Positions 8,090 through 16,680 of a stretch of 64,000 nucleotides of DNA are shown here, piece after piece. The stretch's first letter is position 1. Every line of letters begins with the position of its first letter. The stretch spans positions 43,014 to 107,013 of the forward strand of contig NZXG01000006.1 in the NCBI GenBank assembly GCA_002701845.1, written 5' to 3'. The DNA is from Pseudomonadales bacterium (GTDB lineage Bacteria > Pseudomonadota > Gammaproteobacteria > Pseudomonadales > Ketobacteraceae). Under the pieces are notes generated by a model, which saw nothing but the letters and a program-made list of their open reading frames with translations, did no database searches and was not told where the DNA came from. Both the position numbers and the translations under genes were made by a program.

Positions 8090-10189
8090 CTAAACCTCAC
8101 CGTATTGCGCGGCATTGCCCAGCCAGCGCTGGATCAGCCGATCACCCAGGGCGCGGTTATCCTGTAACAGGGCTTCGGCCAGGCGTTTGCTGTCTTCCAG
8201 CAGCCCCTGATCCCGCAGCAGATCCGCGATGCGGAAACTCATGGCCCCGGTCTGGCGGGTTCCCAGTACCTCGCCGGGGCCCCGCAGCTGCAGGTCCCGC
8301 TCGGCAATCACAAAGCCGTCATTGGTCTGACGCAGAATGTCCAGTCGTTCCCGTCCCAGCGCCGACAGGGGCTTTTGGTACAATAACAGGCACACACTGG
8401 CGGTGGCGCCACGACCCACCCGGCCCCGTAGCTGATGTAACTGGGCCAGCCCCAGACGCTCGGGGTTTTCGATGATCATAACGCTGGCGTTGGGCACATT
8501 AACCCCCACTTCGATCACCGTGGTGGCCACCAGCAGTTGCAGCTCCCCGCGCTTGAAGCGGTCCATCATGTCGGCTTTCTCTGCCGCCTTGAGGCGGCCA
8601 TGCACCAGCCCCACCCGCACCCGGGGCAGCCACTCCTGTAACTGACGGGCAGTGTCCTCCGCCGCCTGGCATTGCAGGGCCTCGGACTCCTCAATCAGGG
8701 TGCAGACCCAGTACACCTGCCGCCCCTCCTCACAGGCATGACGCACCCGTTCCACCACTTCCTGGCGGCGGCTGTTGTCCACCACCACCGTTTGCACCGG
8801 GGTGCGCCCGGGGGGCAGCTCATCGATCACCGAGGTGTCCAGATCGGCGTAGGCACTCATGGCCAGGGTACGGGGGATGGGAGTGGCGGTCATGATCAAC
8901 TGATGGGGCACCAGCCCCTGGTCCACGCCCTTTTGCTTCAGCGCCAGCCGCTGGTGGACCCCGAACCGGTGCTGCTCATCCACGATCACCAGGGCCAGGC
9001 CGCGATAGCGCACGTCATCCTGAAACAGGGCATGGGTACCCACCACCATTTGCGCGGTGCCGGTGGCGATCAGTCCCAGCTGCAGGTCGCGCTTTTTGCC
9101 CTTCAGTTTGCCCGCCAGCCAGGCCACTTGCAGCCCCAGGGGTTCCAGCCACTCCACAAAGGCATGGTAGTGTTGCTCCGCCAGAATTTCGGTGGGTGCC
9201 ATCATCGCCACCTGGTAGCCCGCATCAATGGCCAGCAGCGCCGCCCGGGCCGCCACCAGGGTTTTGCCGGCGCCCACGTCCCCCTGCACCAGCCGCAACA
9301 TGGGCCGGTCACGGCACAAATCGCCGCTGATTTCCCGGTGTACCCGCTGCTGGGCGGCGGTGGGCTGGAATGGCAGGCCCGCCAGCAGTTGCTGCTCCAG
9401 GGTTGCAGTGGCGGGCAGGGCCACCGCCCGCTGACTCTGCACCCGTTGCCGCAACCGCAGCAGACTCAGATGATGGGCAGTGAGCTCCTCCAGGGCCAGT
9501 CGCTGCTGGGCCCGGTGGGTGCCGTCCAACAGGGCCTGCACCGGGGCGTCCGGCGGCGGCCGGTGCACGTAGCGCAGGGCATCGGCCAGGGAAGGCCAAT
9601 CCGTTCCCGCCAGTGCCTGGGACGGCAGCAATTCCGCCACCGGTTGGGCCCGGCCCAGCAGTTTCAGCACCTGATCGCTGAGTTTGCGCAGGGTGAGCAC
9701 CGAGATGCCCTCGGTGGCGGGGTATACCGGGGTGAGTGCGGCATCCACCGGCACCGTTTCCGAGTCCAGAACCCGATACTCCGGATGGGCCATCTCCCGC
9801 CCCAGGCCGGTGAACCGCACCTCGCCGTAACAGCGGACAATGGCGCCGGGGGTGAAATGATTTTTCTGGCTGGTGGAGAAGTGAAAGAAACGCAGGTGTA
9901 GCTGGCCGGTGCCATCCTCAATGCGGCAGAGCAGACTGCGGCGCTTGCGAATCACCACATCCGCCATCAGTACCCGCCCCTGAATCAGCACTTCGCTGCC
10001 TTCCCGGGTGGCGCCGATGGGCACCAGCCGGGTGCGATCCTGATAGCGGTAAGGCAGATGAAACAGCACATCCTGCAGGCTGTGAATCCCCAGCCGGGCG
10101 AGTTTTTGCGCCTGGGCCGCCCCCACCCCCTTGAGCTCGGTCACCGGGGTGCTGGCGAAAAAGTCCGGGGCGACCGCAGACCCGGCCAT
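8090..10189 (-). CDS. recG: ATP-dependent DNA helicase RecG
   Basis: Branch-migration helicase that reverses stalled replication forks and processes Holliday junctions. The 699-residue protein has the N-terminal wedge/OB region, Walker A GDVGAGKT, the DEQH box (VIVDEQHRFG), the TATPIPRTLAMS motif and the C-terminal TRG segment (RGPGEVLGTRQ). The start is ATG 10189, which overlaps the oxyR stop (TAATG) and so points to translational coupling; the reading frame is open 30 nt further upstream. oxyR-recG is also the order in Pseudomonas. Confidence 0.96.
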   Translation of the reverse strand: MAGSAVAPDFFASTPVTELKGVGAAQAQKLARLGIHSLQDVLFHLPYRYQDRTRLVPIGATREGSEVLIQGRVLMADVVIRKRRSLLCRIEDGTGQLHLRFFHFSTSQKNHFTPGAIVRCYGEVRFTGLGREMAHPEYRVLDSETVPVDAALTPVYPATEGISVLTLRKLSDQVLKLLGRAQPVAELLPSQALAGTDWPSLADALRYVHRPPPDAPVQALLDGTHRAQQRLALEELTAHHLSLLRLRQRVQSQRAVALPATATLEQQLLAGLPFQPTAAQQRVHREISGDLCRDRPMLRLVQGDVGAGKTLVAARAALLAIDAGYQVAMMAPTEILAEQHYHAFVEWLEPLGLQVAWLAGKLKGKKRDLQLGLIATGTAQMVVGTHALFQDDVRYRGLALVIVDEQHRFGVHQRLALKQKGVDQGLVPHQLIMTATPIPRTLAMSAYADLDTSVIDELPPGRTPVQTVVVDNSRRQEVVERVRHACEEGRQVYWVCTLIEESEALQCQAAEDTARQLQEWLPRVRVGLVHGRLKAAEKADMMDRFKRGELQLLVATTVIEVGVNVPNASVMIIENPERLGLAQLHQLRGRVGRGATASVCLLLYQKPLSALGRERLDILRQTNDGFVIAERDLQLRGPGEVLGTRQTGAMSFRIADLLRDQGLLEDSKRLAEALLQDNRALGDRLIQRWLGNAAQYGEV

Positions 10190-11100
10190 TACAGGGTCGC
10201 GGCGCCCTGGAGGGAACAACTGGTGATGGCCTGGGCCAGAGCGTCAATGGCTTTGGGCCGGGAAAAACGCTGGCGCCAGGCCAGAGACACCCGCCGGTAG
10301 GGGGTCTTGCCGGCGAACGGCCGCTCCACCAGAGTGTCGGTGTCGTAGATGTGTTTGTCCGAGGAGGAGCTGGGCAGAATGGTCAGCCCCAGCCCGGATG
10401 CCACCATATGCCGCAACGTCTCCAGGGACGTGCCCTGGGGCAGACTGGTTTCATCGCTGCCTTTCAAAATACCCGGACAGGCATTCAACACCTGATCCCG
10501 AAAGCAGTGCCCCTCACCCAATAGCAGGATATTTTCCTTTTCCAGTTGCTTGCGGGTGATCTTTTCCTGCCGGGCCAGGGGATGCTCCGCCGGAATCAAA
10601 ACCTCAAAAGGTTCGTCATACAGATCCAGCAACTCCACATCCGGTTCTTCAAACGGCAGGGAAATAATAATGGCGTCCAGTTCGCCACTGCGCAGTTTCT
10701 GTCGCAACACGCCGGTGTAGTTCTCCTCCAGGATCAGCGGCATCTCCGGCGCAATGGGTTTGATATGGCGGATCAGATGGGGAAACAGATAAGGCCCGAC
10801 GGTAAAAATGGCGCCCACCCGCAACGGCAGGTTCAGTTGCCCCTTACCCTGCTGGGCCAGCTGTTTGACCAGTTCCGCCTCTTCCAGCACCTTGCGCGCC
10901 TGGGCCACAATGCGTTCGCCGATCAGGGTCACCCGCATATCGGAACGGTTACGCTCAAATATGGTCACGTCCAGTTCATCCTCGAGCTTTTTAATGGCCA
11001 CGCTTAAAGTGGGCTGGCTGACGAAACAGCGCTCGGCGGCGCGCCGGAAATGCCGTTCATGGGCCAGGGTGACGATATACTTCAGTTCCGTCAGAGTCAT
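10189..11100 (-). CDS. oxyR: Hydrogen-peroxide sensor OxyR
   Basis: LysR-family activator of peroxide-defence genes. The 303-residue protein starts MTLTELKYIV (ATG 11100), has the N-terminal winged helix-turn-helix (FRRAAERCFVSQPTLSVAIKKLE) and the effector domain with the redox pair Cys199 and Cys208 (GEGHCF and LNACPG), the same numbering as in E. coli OxyR. Peroxide forms the Cys199-Cys208 disulfide and switches the regulator on. The stop codon overlaps the recG start. The gene upstream is divergent, leaving a 102-nt shared promoter region. Confidence 0.96.
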   Translation of the reverse strand: MTLTELKYIVTLAHERHFRRAAERCFVSQPTLSVAIKKLEDELDVTIFERNRSDMRVTLIGERIVAQARKVLEEAELVKQLAQQGKGQLNLPLRVGAIFTVGPYLFPHLIRHIKPIAPEMPLILEENYTGVLRQKLRSGELDAIIISLPFEEPDVELLDLYDEPFEVLIPAEHPLARQEKITRKQLEKENILLLGEGHCFRDQVLNACPGILKGSDETSLPQGTSLETLRHMVASGLGLTILPSSSSDKHIYDTDTLVERPFAGKTPYRRVSLAWRQRFSRPKAIDALAQAITSCSLQGAATL

Positions 11101-11202
11101 GGTGTCGGGTCTTCCCCTACTGGTCACTGGGATCACAAAACGATAGCATAAGGCCATTGCATACAGAAGGTTTTAATAGTTTAGCTATCAGGGAGCGAGC
11201 CC

Positions 11203-12051
11203 ATGGCGACGATTCTGCTGGCCGGTTGCGGTGCCATTGGCACGGCTCTGGGACAACAGCTGCAAGCGGCCGGACACCAGGTGTACGGTCTGCGGCGATC
11301 GGCGGTGGCATTGCCGTTTCCGTGCCTGCAGGGGGATCTGCATCAGCCCCTGCCCGCCGATCTGTTGCCGGCCGGGATTCATTACGTGGTGCATACCGGC
11401 ACCCCCGCCGAACGCAGTGACGCCGGCTATGAGGCCGGCTACCCACGGGCGCTGCGCCATCTGCTGGACGCACTTCAGGAGCATCCCCTCAGGCGGTTGG
11501 TGTTTGTGTCCAGCACGGCGGTTTATCACCAGACCGATGGCAGCTGGGTGGACGAGGACAGCCCCACCCGCCCCCAGCGCTTTAACGGCCGGCGGGTGCT
11601 GGAAGCAGAGACCCTGCTGCGGGATGCCGGGGTGCCCGGCACCAGCGTGCGCTTCGGCGGCATCTATGGGCCGGGCCGCACCTGGCTGATGCGGCGGGTC
11701 AGGGCGGGCGCCGAGGTCCAGGCCAGCCCGCCCAAATACACCAACCGTATCCATCAGGATGATTGCGTGGGGTTGCTGGCATTTCTGATTCAGCGCGTGG
11801 AACAGGGGTTTCAGCCACCACCGATACTGGTGGGCGTGGATGACGCACCGGCGCCGGAGCAGGAAGTCTGTCAATGGCTGGCCCAACAGCTGAACACCCC
11901 ACCGCCACGGCGGGTGCAGGCGGCGGACAGCGCCCCCCGCAACAAGCGCTGTCGCAACCAACGCCTGCACCAGCTTGGCTACCGGCTGCGTTATCCCAGT
12001 TATCGGGAAGGTTACTCGGCCCTGCTGGCGGAGTCAGGGGCGGCATGGTAA
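11203..12051 (+). CDS. NAD(P)-binding SDR-type epimerase/reductase
   Basis: Atypical extended short-chain dehydrogenase fold, 282 residues. The dinucleotide motif is GCGAIG (8-13) and the Rossmann edge VYGLRR follows; FVSSTAVYHQ holds the Ser/Tyr region and VRFGGIYGPGR is the usual substrate-side loop. It resembles YeeZ-like proteins, whose substrates are unknown. The ribosome site is GGGAGCGAG before ATG 11203. Divergent from oxyR; the lemA group follows 55 nt after its stop. Confidence 0.82.
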   Translation: MATILLAGCGAIGTALGQQLQAAGHQVYGLRRSAVALPFPCLQGDLHQPLPADLLPAGIHYVVHTGTPAERSDAGYEAGYPRALRHLLDALQEHPLRRLVFVSSTAVYHQTDGSWVDEDSPTRPQRFNGRRVLEAETLLRDAGVPGTSVRFGGIYGPGRTWLMRRVRAGAEVQASPPKYTNRIHQDDCVGLLAFLIQRVEQGFQPPPILVGVDDAPAPEQEVCQWLAQQLNTPPPRRVQAADSAPRNKRCRNQRLHQLGYRLRYPSYREGYSALLAESGAAW

Positions 12052-12106
12052 AACAGCGGCAGTTTGCATACACTGGGCGCGTTTTCCCATCACTATGGAG
12101 TTTTCA

Positions 12107-12703
12107 ATGAAGCGGCAGCGGGTGATAGTTACACTGGCTTTGATCACTGCCCTGTTTACCCTGGGCGGTTGCGGTATCAACAATATTCCCAGCCTGGATG
12201 AGCAGGTGAAAGCCAACTGGGCCCAGGTGGAAAACCAGTATCAACGCCGCTCGGATCTGGTACCCAATCTGGTGGCCACAGTGAAAGGATTTGCGGAACA
12301 GGAGCGGGAAACCCTGCAGGCGGTGGTGGAAGCCCGTTCCAAGGTCAATTCCATGCAGGTGGACCAGTCCATTATCAATGATCCCGAGGCGCTGCAAAAA
12401 TTCGAAGCGGCGCAAAGCCAGCTCACCAGCGCCCTGAGCCGGCTGATGGTGGTGGTGGAACGCTATCCGGAGTTGAAGTCGAATCAGAACTTTTTGACCT
12501 TACAGTCCCAACTGGAGGGCACGGAAAACCGCATTGCGGTGGCCCGGCGCGACTTTATTCAGTCGGTACAGGCTTACAACACCGAGATACGCACGTTTCC
12601 CGGGCGTATCTGGCACAGTATTCTGTACAGTGATATGCCCATCCGGGAGACCTATGAAGCCACCACAACCGGTGCCGAGCAGGCACCCCAGGTGGAATTC
12701 TGA
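12107..12703 (+). CDS. lemA: LemA-family lipoprotein
   Basis: A 198-residue LemA protein: a long helical membrane-associated protein of unclear function. The start MKRQRVIVTLAL (ATG 12107) gives a lipoprotein signal with lipobox LGGC, so it is probably lipid-anchored; many LemA proteins instead keep an N-terminal anchor. The signature VENQYQRRSDLVPNLVATVKG is clear, and FPGRIWHSI ends the domain. Its stop overlaps the next start (TGATG), so it is coupled to the TPM-domain gene, a common LemA partner. Confidence 0.92.
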   Translation: MKRQRVIVTLALITALFTLGGCGINNIPSLDEQVKANWAQVENQYQRRSDLVPNLVATVKGFAEQERETLQAVVEARSKVNSMQVDQSIINDPEALQKFEAAQSQLTSALSRLMVVVERYPELKSNQNFLTLQSQLEGTENRIAVARRDFIQSVQAYNTEIRTFPGRIWHSILYSDMPIRETYEATTTGAEQAPQVEF

Positions 12704-13416
12704 TGCTGCGGCTGGCGCTGTTCTTGCCGTTGTTTCTGGTGGGGCTTGCCAACCTGCAGGCGGCGCCGTCCTTTCCCAAACTCAGCGGCCAGGTAGTGGA
12801 TACCGCCAACCTGTTGAGCGGCGCGGTGGAACAACGAATCAGCGCCCAACTCAAAGCCCACGAAAACGCCACCGGCAATCAGGTGGTGGTGGTGACCCTG
12901 CCACAACTGCAGGGATATGACATTGCAGACTACGGTTATCAACTGGGCCGGCATTGGGGCATTGGCCAGCAGGAAAAAGACAATGGTGTGCTGTTGATCG
13001 TAGCGAAAGCAGAACGCAAGCTGCGCATTGAAGTGGGCTACGGCCTGGAAGGAAAACTCACCGACGCCATCGCCAACAATATTATTCAGACAGTGATTCG
13101 ACCGGCCTTCAAGCGGGGGCAGTTTGAACAGGGTATCGAGGCCGGCGCCACCGCCATCGTGGCGGCCCTGGGTGGTCAGTACAAGATGCGCGAGAGCCGG
13201 GAGCGTCGTAACTCACCGGCCTGGATACCCCTGATCATTTTTATCATCATCATTGTGATAAACACCCTGGGGGGCGGCATGCGCCGTCTGGGCGGTGGCC
13301 GGCGTTACGGCAGCTATTACGGTGGCGGCTTCGGCGGCGGCAGCTTTGGCGGCGGTGGCGGCTTCTCCGGCGGTGGTGGCAGTTTCGGAGGCGGCGGCGC
13401 CTCGGGGGGATGGTAA
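12703..13416 (+). CDS. TPM-domain (YgcG-like) membrane protein with glycine-rich tail
   Basis: A 237-residue protein with a signal peptide (cleavage near LQAA), a periplasmic TPM domain (about 28-165; GNQVVVVTLPQLQG, DNGVLLIVAKAERKLRIEVG), one transmembrane helix (PAWIPLIIFIIIIVIN, near 185-200) and a cytoplasmic tail very rich in Gly and Ser with SFGGGGG-type repeats. The layout is that of YgcG/MgtE-like TPM proteins found beside LemA. The function is unproved; plant TPM proteins act in photosystem II repair. Overlaps both neighbours. Confidence 0.88.
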   Translation: MLRLALFLPLFLVGLANLQAAPSFPKLSGQVVDTANLLSGAVEQRISAQLKAHENATGNQVVVVTLPQLQGYDIADYGYQLGRHWGIGQQEKDNGVLLIVAKAERKLRIEVGYGLEGKLTDAIANNIIQTVIRPAFKRGQFEQGIEAGATAIVAALGGQYKMRESRERRNSPAWIPLIIFIIIIVINTLGGGMRRLGGGRRYGSYYGGGFGGGSFGGGGGFSGGGGSFGGGGASGGW

Positions 13417-14033
13417 TGACATTATTGAACGACGCGGAACTGGAAACCATTGCCAACAGCATTGCCGAAGTGGAGCGCACCACCGATGCGGAGCTGGTGA
13501 TGGTGCTGGCACGACAGGCCGATAATTATCTGTACATTCCCACCCTCTACGCGGCGCTGGTGGCCCTGCTGGCGCCACTGGTGCTGAAACTCACGCCGCT
13601 CTGGCTGACCGCGGAAGACTTGCTGCTGATGCAGTGGATTAACTTTATTGTGCTGGCCATCGTGTTTCGGCTTCCCGCAGTCACCATGGCACTGGTGCCC
13701 AAACACATCAAGTACTGGCGGGCCGCCAACCTGGCCCGACGCCAGTTTCTGGAACAGAATCTACACCATACCAAAGGTGAAACCGGGGTACTGATTTTTA
13801 TTGCCGAAGCGGAGCACTATGTGGAAATAATCGCGGACCGTGGCATCAGCCAACACGTGAGCAATCCCCAGTGGCAGGGCATCGTCAACGAGTTGATCGA
13901 CCATATCAAGCAACGCCAGACCCTGCAGGGCATGATCGGCTGTATCAATGCCTGCGGTGCCCTGCTGCAGCAATACGCCCCCGCCACTGAACAGAAAAAT
14001 GAATTACCCAATCACCTGGTGGTGCTTGAATAG
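13416..14033 (+). CDS. Second TPM-domain protein
   Basis: A 205-residue protein with a divided TPM domain: TTDAELVMVLARQ near the N-terminus, two hydrophobic helices (about 40-60 and 72-95), then ETGVLIFIAEAEHYVEIIADRGI, the usual second half. Unlike its neighbour it has no signal peptide. The start is taken at ATG 13416, which overlaps the previous stop codon (TAATG); ATG 13410 in the same frame would add only two residues. Third gene of a coupled lemA-TPM-TPM operon. Confidence 0.85.
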   Translation: MTLLNDAELETIANSIAEVERTTDAELVMVLARQADNYLYIPTLYAALVALLAPLVLKLTPLWLTAEDLLLMQWINFIVLAIVFRLPAVTMALVPKHIKYWRAANLARRQFLEQNLHHTKGETGVLIFIAEAEHYVEIIADRGISQHVSNPQWQGIVNELIDHIKQRQTLQGMIGCINACGALLQQYAPATEQKNELPNHLVVLE

Positions 14034-14040
14034 ACCATAT

Positions 14041-14058
14041 CCAGGGCCCGGGCCCTGG
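14041..14058. repeat. 18-bp perfect palindrome after the TPM operon
   Basis: CCAGGGCCCGGGCCCTGG reads the same on both strands and lies 7 nt after the TPM stop codon. A strong hairpin in RNA but with no following T run, so it may be a weak terminator or RNA stabiliser. The rest of 14059-14252 shows no gene. Confidence 0.5.
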
Positions 14059-14252
14059 TTACCCTATCGCCTTGCCACCTTGTAATAGCTACACGACCCT
14101 GTAAAACCTGCGTGATTTTCCCTGCCAATCGCGATCCAAACCGCCTCCCTAACCCCCTGATCCATCTGCATTAATTTTACAGTTCCAGGCTGGCACGGGA
14201 TTTGTTTTCTGAAATTAAAGGAAGCAATTGAAGCGGAGACAGGAGTTAAACG

Positions 14253-15623
14253 ATGTTTTTACACACAGAGAAAACCCCGGGACTCGCACACCTTTCCTAT
14301 GTGGTGGGCGACAGCGGTCACGCCTGCGTTATTGATCCGCAACTGGATTGTCAGCGCTATATTGAGATCGCCAACGAACACCAGTGCAAGATTGTTCATA
14401 TTCTGGAAACCCATCGCAACGAGGATTTTATCTCCGGCGCCCATGCGCTGGCACAACTGACCGGCGCCACGGTCTGGCATGGCCCTCATTCCGATGCGCA
14501 CATTTCCTACGCCAAAACGGTTTATGAAGACGACTGTTTCAACATCGGCAAACTGCGGTTGTGTGTACTGGAAACCCCGGGTCACACGTTTGACAGCGTC
14601 TGTTACTCCCTGTTCGACACCAACTTCAGCGAGGATACGCCGGTGGGCGTGTTTACCGGGGATACGCTGTTCATTGGTGACGTAGGCCGCACCGACTTCT
14701 ATCCGGGACGGGATGAACACATGGCGGGACTGCTGTATCGCAGTCTGCAAAAACTCGTGCAACTGGGGGATCAGGTGCAGGTGTTCCCGGCTCACGGCGC
14801 CGGCTCAGTCTGTGGCAGCGGCATGGCGGATCGGGAGTTCTCCACCATCGGCTATGAACGCCGCTTCAACCCGCCCATCAGCGCGGGCGATGAGCAGGCC
14901 TTTATCGCCCGCAAGACGGCAGAAACCCACTACCAGGCGCCCTACTTTCAGATGATGGAAAACGCCAACGTGGAAGGGGTGGCTCTGAACCTGTCACGCC
15001 TGCAATGTCAGCCCCTCAGCAACGGCAATCTGAGCCGCTGGCTGGATCGCACCAAAGCCACCGGCGTCATTCTGGATGTGCGGGATCTGAATACGGTGAA
15101 AGCCCGTTACATTCAGAAGAGCCTGTGTCTGCACGGCCCCCTGATTAGCGCCTATGCCGGCTGGTTTCTGGCGCACAAGCCTTCCATTATGCTGGTGGCG
15201 GCGGACTACCAACAGGCCCTGGATGCCCACCGCCAGCTGATGCGGATGGGTATCGATACGGTACAGGGATACACCACCGATGTGCCCATGCAGGTGACCA
15301 GCGACGACCGGACCATTGAGCAGATCGATACGGTCGCCGCCGACAGCGTCCGCCAGCGTCTGGCACAATGGGACCACTGGACACTGTTGGATGTGCGCAA
15401 GGCGGAGGAAGTGGAGGCCATGCCCATGCCCGGCTCCACCCATATTTACCTGGGCCATCTGGCGGAGCGCTACCCCGAGTTGCCGCCGGACCGGCATTAC
15501 ACTGTGATGTGCGGCAGCGGCAAACGGGCCACCGCCGGGGCCAGCTTTCTTAAAGCCAAAGGCTACAAAAACGTGGACGTTTTCACCGGCTCCATGATGG
15601 CCTGGCAGGCATTGAATCAATAG
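14253..15623 (+). CDS. MBL-fold persulfide-dioxygenase-like protein with rhodanese domains
   Basis: Cytoplasmic 456-residue fusion. Residues 1-250 are a metallo-beta-lactamase fold related to ETHE1/Blh sulfur dioxygenases; residues about 265-345 look like an inactive rhodanese domain without the cysteine; residues 370-456 are a rhodanese domain with catalytic loop CGSGKR. The usual HxHxDH motif is changed to HRNEDF (54-59): His54 and Asp58 stay, the other two histidines are Asn56 and Phe59. His111 (PGHTFDS), Asp137 (GDTLF) and His181 (PAHGAGS) are kept. Probable role in persulfide or thiosulfate metabolism, but activity needs proof. Start ATG 14253. Confidence 0.82.
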   Translation: MFLHTEKTPGLAHLSYVVGDSGHACVIDPQLDCQRYIEIANEHQCKIVHILETHRNEDFISGAHALAQLTGATVWHGPHSDAHISYAKTVYEDDCFNIGKLRLCVLETPGHTFDSVCYSLFDTNFSEDTPVGVFTGDTLFIGDVGRTDFYPGRDEHMAGLLYRSLQKLVQLGDQVQVFPAHGAGSVCGSGMADREFSTIGYERRFNPPISAGDEQAFIARKTAETHYQAPYFQMMENANVEGVALNLSRLQCQPLSNGNLSRWLDRTKATGVILDVRDLNTVKARYIQKSLCLHGPLISAYAGWFLAHKPSIMLVAADYQQALDAHRQLMRMGIDTVQGYTTDVPMQVTSDDRTIEQIDTVAADSVRQRLAQWDHWTLLDVRKAEEVEAMPMPGSTHIYLGHLAERYPELPPDRHYTVMCGSGKRATAGASFLKAKGYKNVDVFTGSMMAWQALNQ

Positions 15624-15714
15624 TTGAACTTGCACCAGGCCCGGCGTCACCGGCAAAACCCCGGTTTCACCTCTATACTTACCGGAGGAGCCCACCAAAG
15701 GGAGTTGATTTGGG

Positions 15715-16680
15715 GTGACACACCGGTTGATCCAGGTCACGGTTCTGGTGTTGGCCTGCCACGGTATCGCACTGACCGGACAAGCCACGCCAGGCGCCGC
15801 CAACACGCCAAACGCCACAAAAGAGCAAGGCAGTATTGCCCTGTTGGCCAAAAGCGTCAGCGACCTGAACTTCGTGGCCGCCTGGCGCGGCTGCCAGGAA
15901 TATGCCAGCCGCCGTCAGTATCAGTGTTTGCTGCTGGGGCCGGAAGGTTCCGCCAGTCCCCGGGCACAATTGCAAGCCCTGGATGCGGCTGTGACCACCC
16001 ACGACATCGACGCCCTGGCGGTTTCCGTTACCCATTCCGCACTGTTGGCCCATCGTCTGAAGTCTCTCAGCGTTCCGGTGTTTACCTTTGATTCACCCCT
16101 GAGTGCCCCCTACCAGGGCCTGTCACTGGCCTATGTGGGTATGGACAACCGGCAAATGGGGCGGGAGCTGGGGTATCTTGCCCGCCAATTGCACCCCAAG
16201 GGGGGCACCCTGTGCCTGATGAGTGCCGAGAACGATACCAATCTGAACCTGCGCATGGCGGGTGTGCGGGAGGTACTCAACCGTGGCTGGACCGAACTGG
16301 CGCGTTGCCCATGGGACAGTGGGGACTCGGTGAACCGCGCCCTGCGCCAGCTGCAGACCACCTTAACCCAGCTCCAACCAGACGTCTTCATCGCCGTTGG
16401 CCACTGGCCGGTACTGGAGCCCCATCGCCTCCAGGCCATGCTCACTGCTCTGGAGACAAACGGCGCAAGCCACCACACCTCCCTGTTGTTTGCCACGGGG
16501 CATCTCAGCGAGGCCCAACTCAGCCTGCTGAACGAGGGCCTGGTGGATGGCTACGTGGCAGTGGATTTCTATCAGATCGGACGCGCCGTGGCCCAACAGA
16601 TGATTGCGTATCTGGCCGGCGAAAACCCAGCGGCCCCCACTCCCGTCCCCAGCAGGACTTACACCCGGGACCGCCCATGA
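15715..16680 (+). CDS. Periplasmic sugar-type substrate-binding protein
   Basis: A 321-residue periplasmic binding protein of the LacI/RbsB (Peripla_BP_4) type: a signal peptide (hydrophobic to about residue 24), then IALLAKSVSDLNFVAAWRG, DALAVSVTH, FTFDSPLS, AYVGMDNRQMGRELG and YVAVDFYQIGRAVAQQ, the normal order of strands and hinge. The start is GTG 15715 with GGGAG upstream. No permease or ATPase is nearby; the ATG of the GGDEF-EAL gene overlaps its stop (ATGA), so the two are translated together. I infer a ligand sensor rather than a transport component. Confidence 0.82.
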   Translation: MTHRLIQVTVLVLACHGIALTGQATPGAANTPNATKEQGSIALLAKSVSDLNFVAAWRGCQEYASRRQYQCLLLGPEGSASPRAQLQALDAAVTTHDIDALAVSVTHSALLAHRLKSLSVPVFTFDSPLSAPYQGLSLAYVGMDNRQMGRELGYLARQLHPKGGTLCLMSAENDTNLNLRMAGVREVLNRGWTELARCPWDSGDSVNRALRQLQTTLTQLQPDVFIAVGHWPVLEPHRLQAMLTALETNGASHHTSLLFATGHLSEAQLSLLNEGLVDGYVAVDFYQIGRAVAQQMIAYLAGENPAAPTPVPSRTYTRDRP

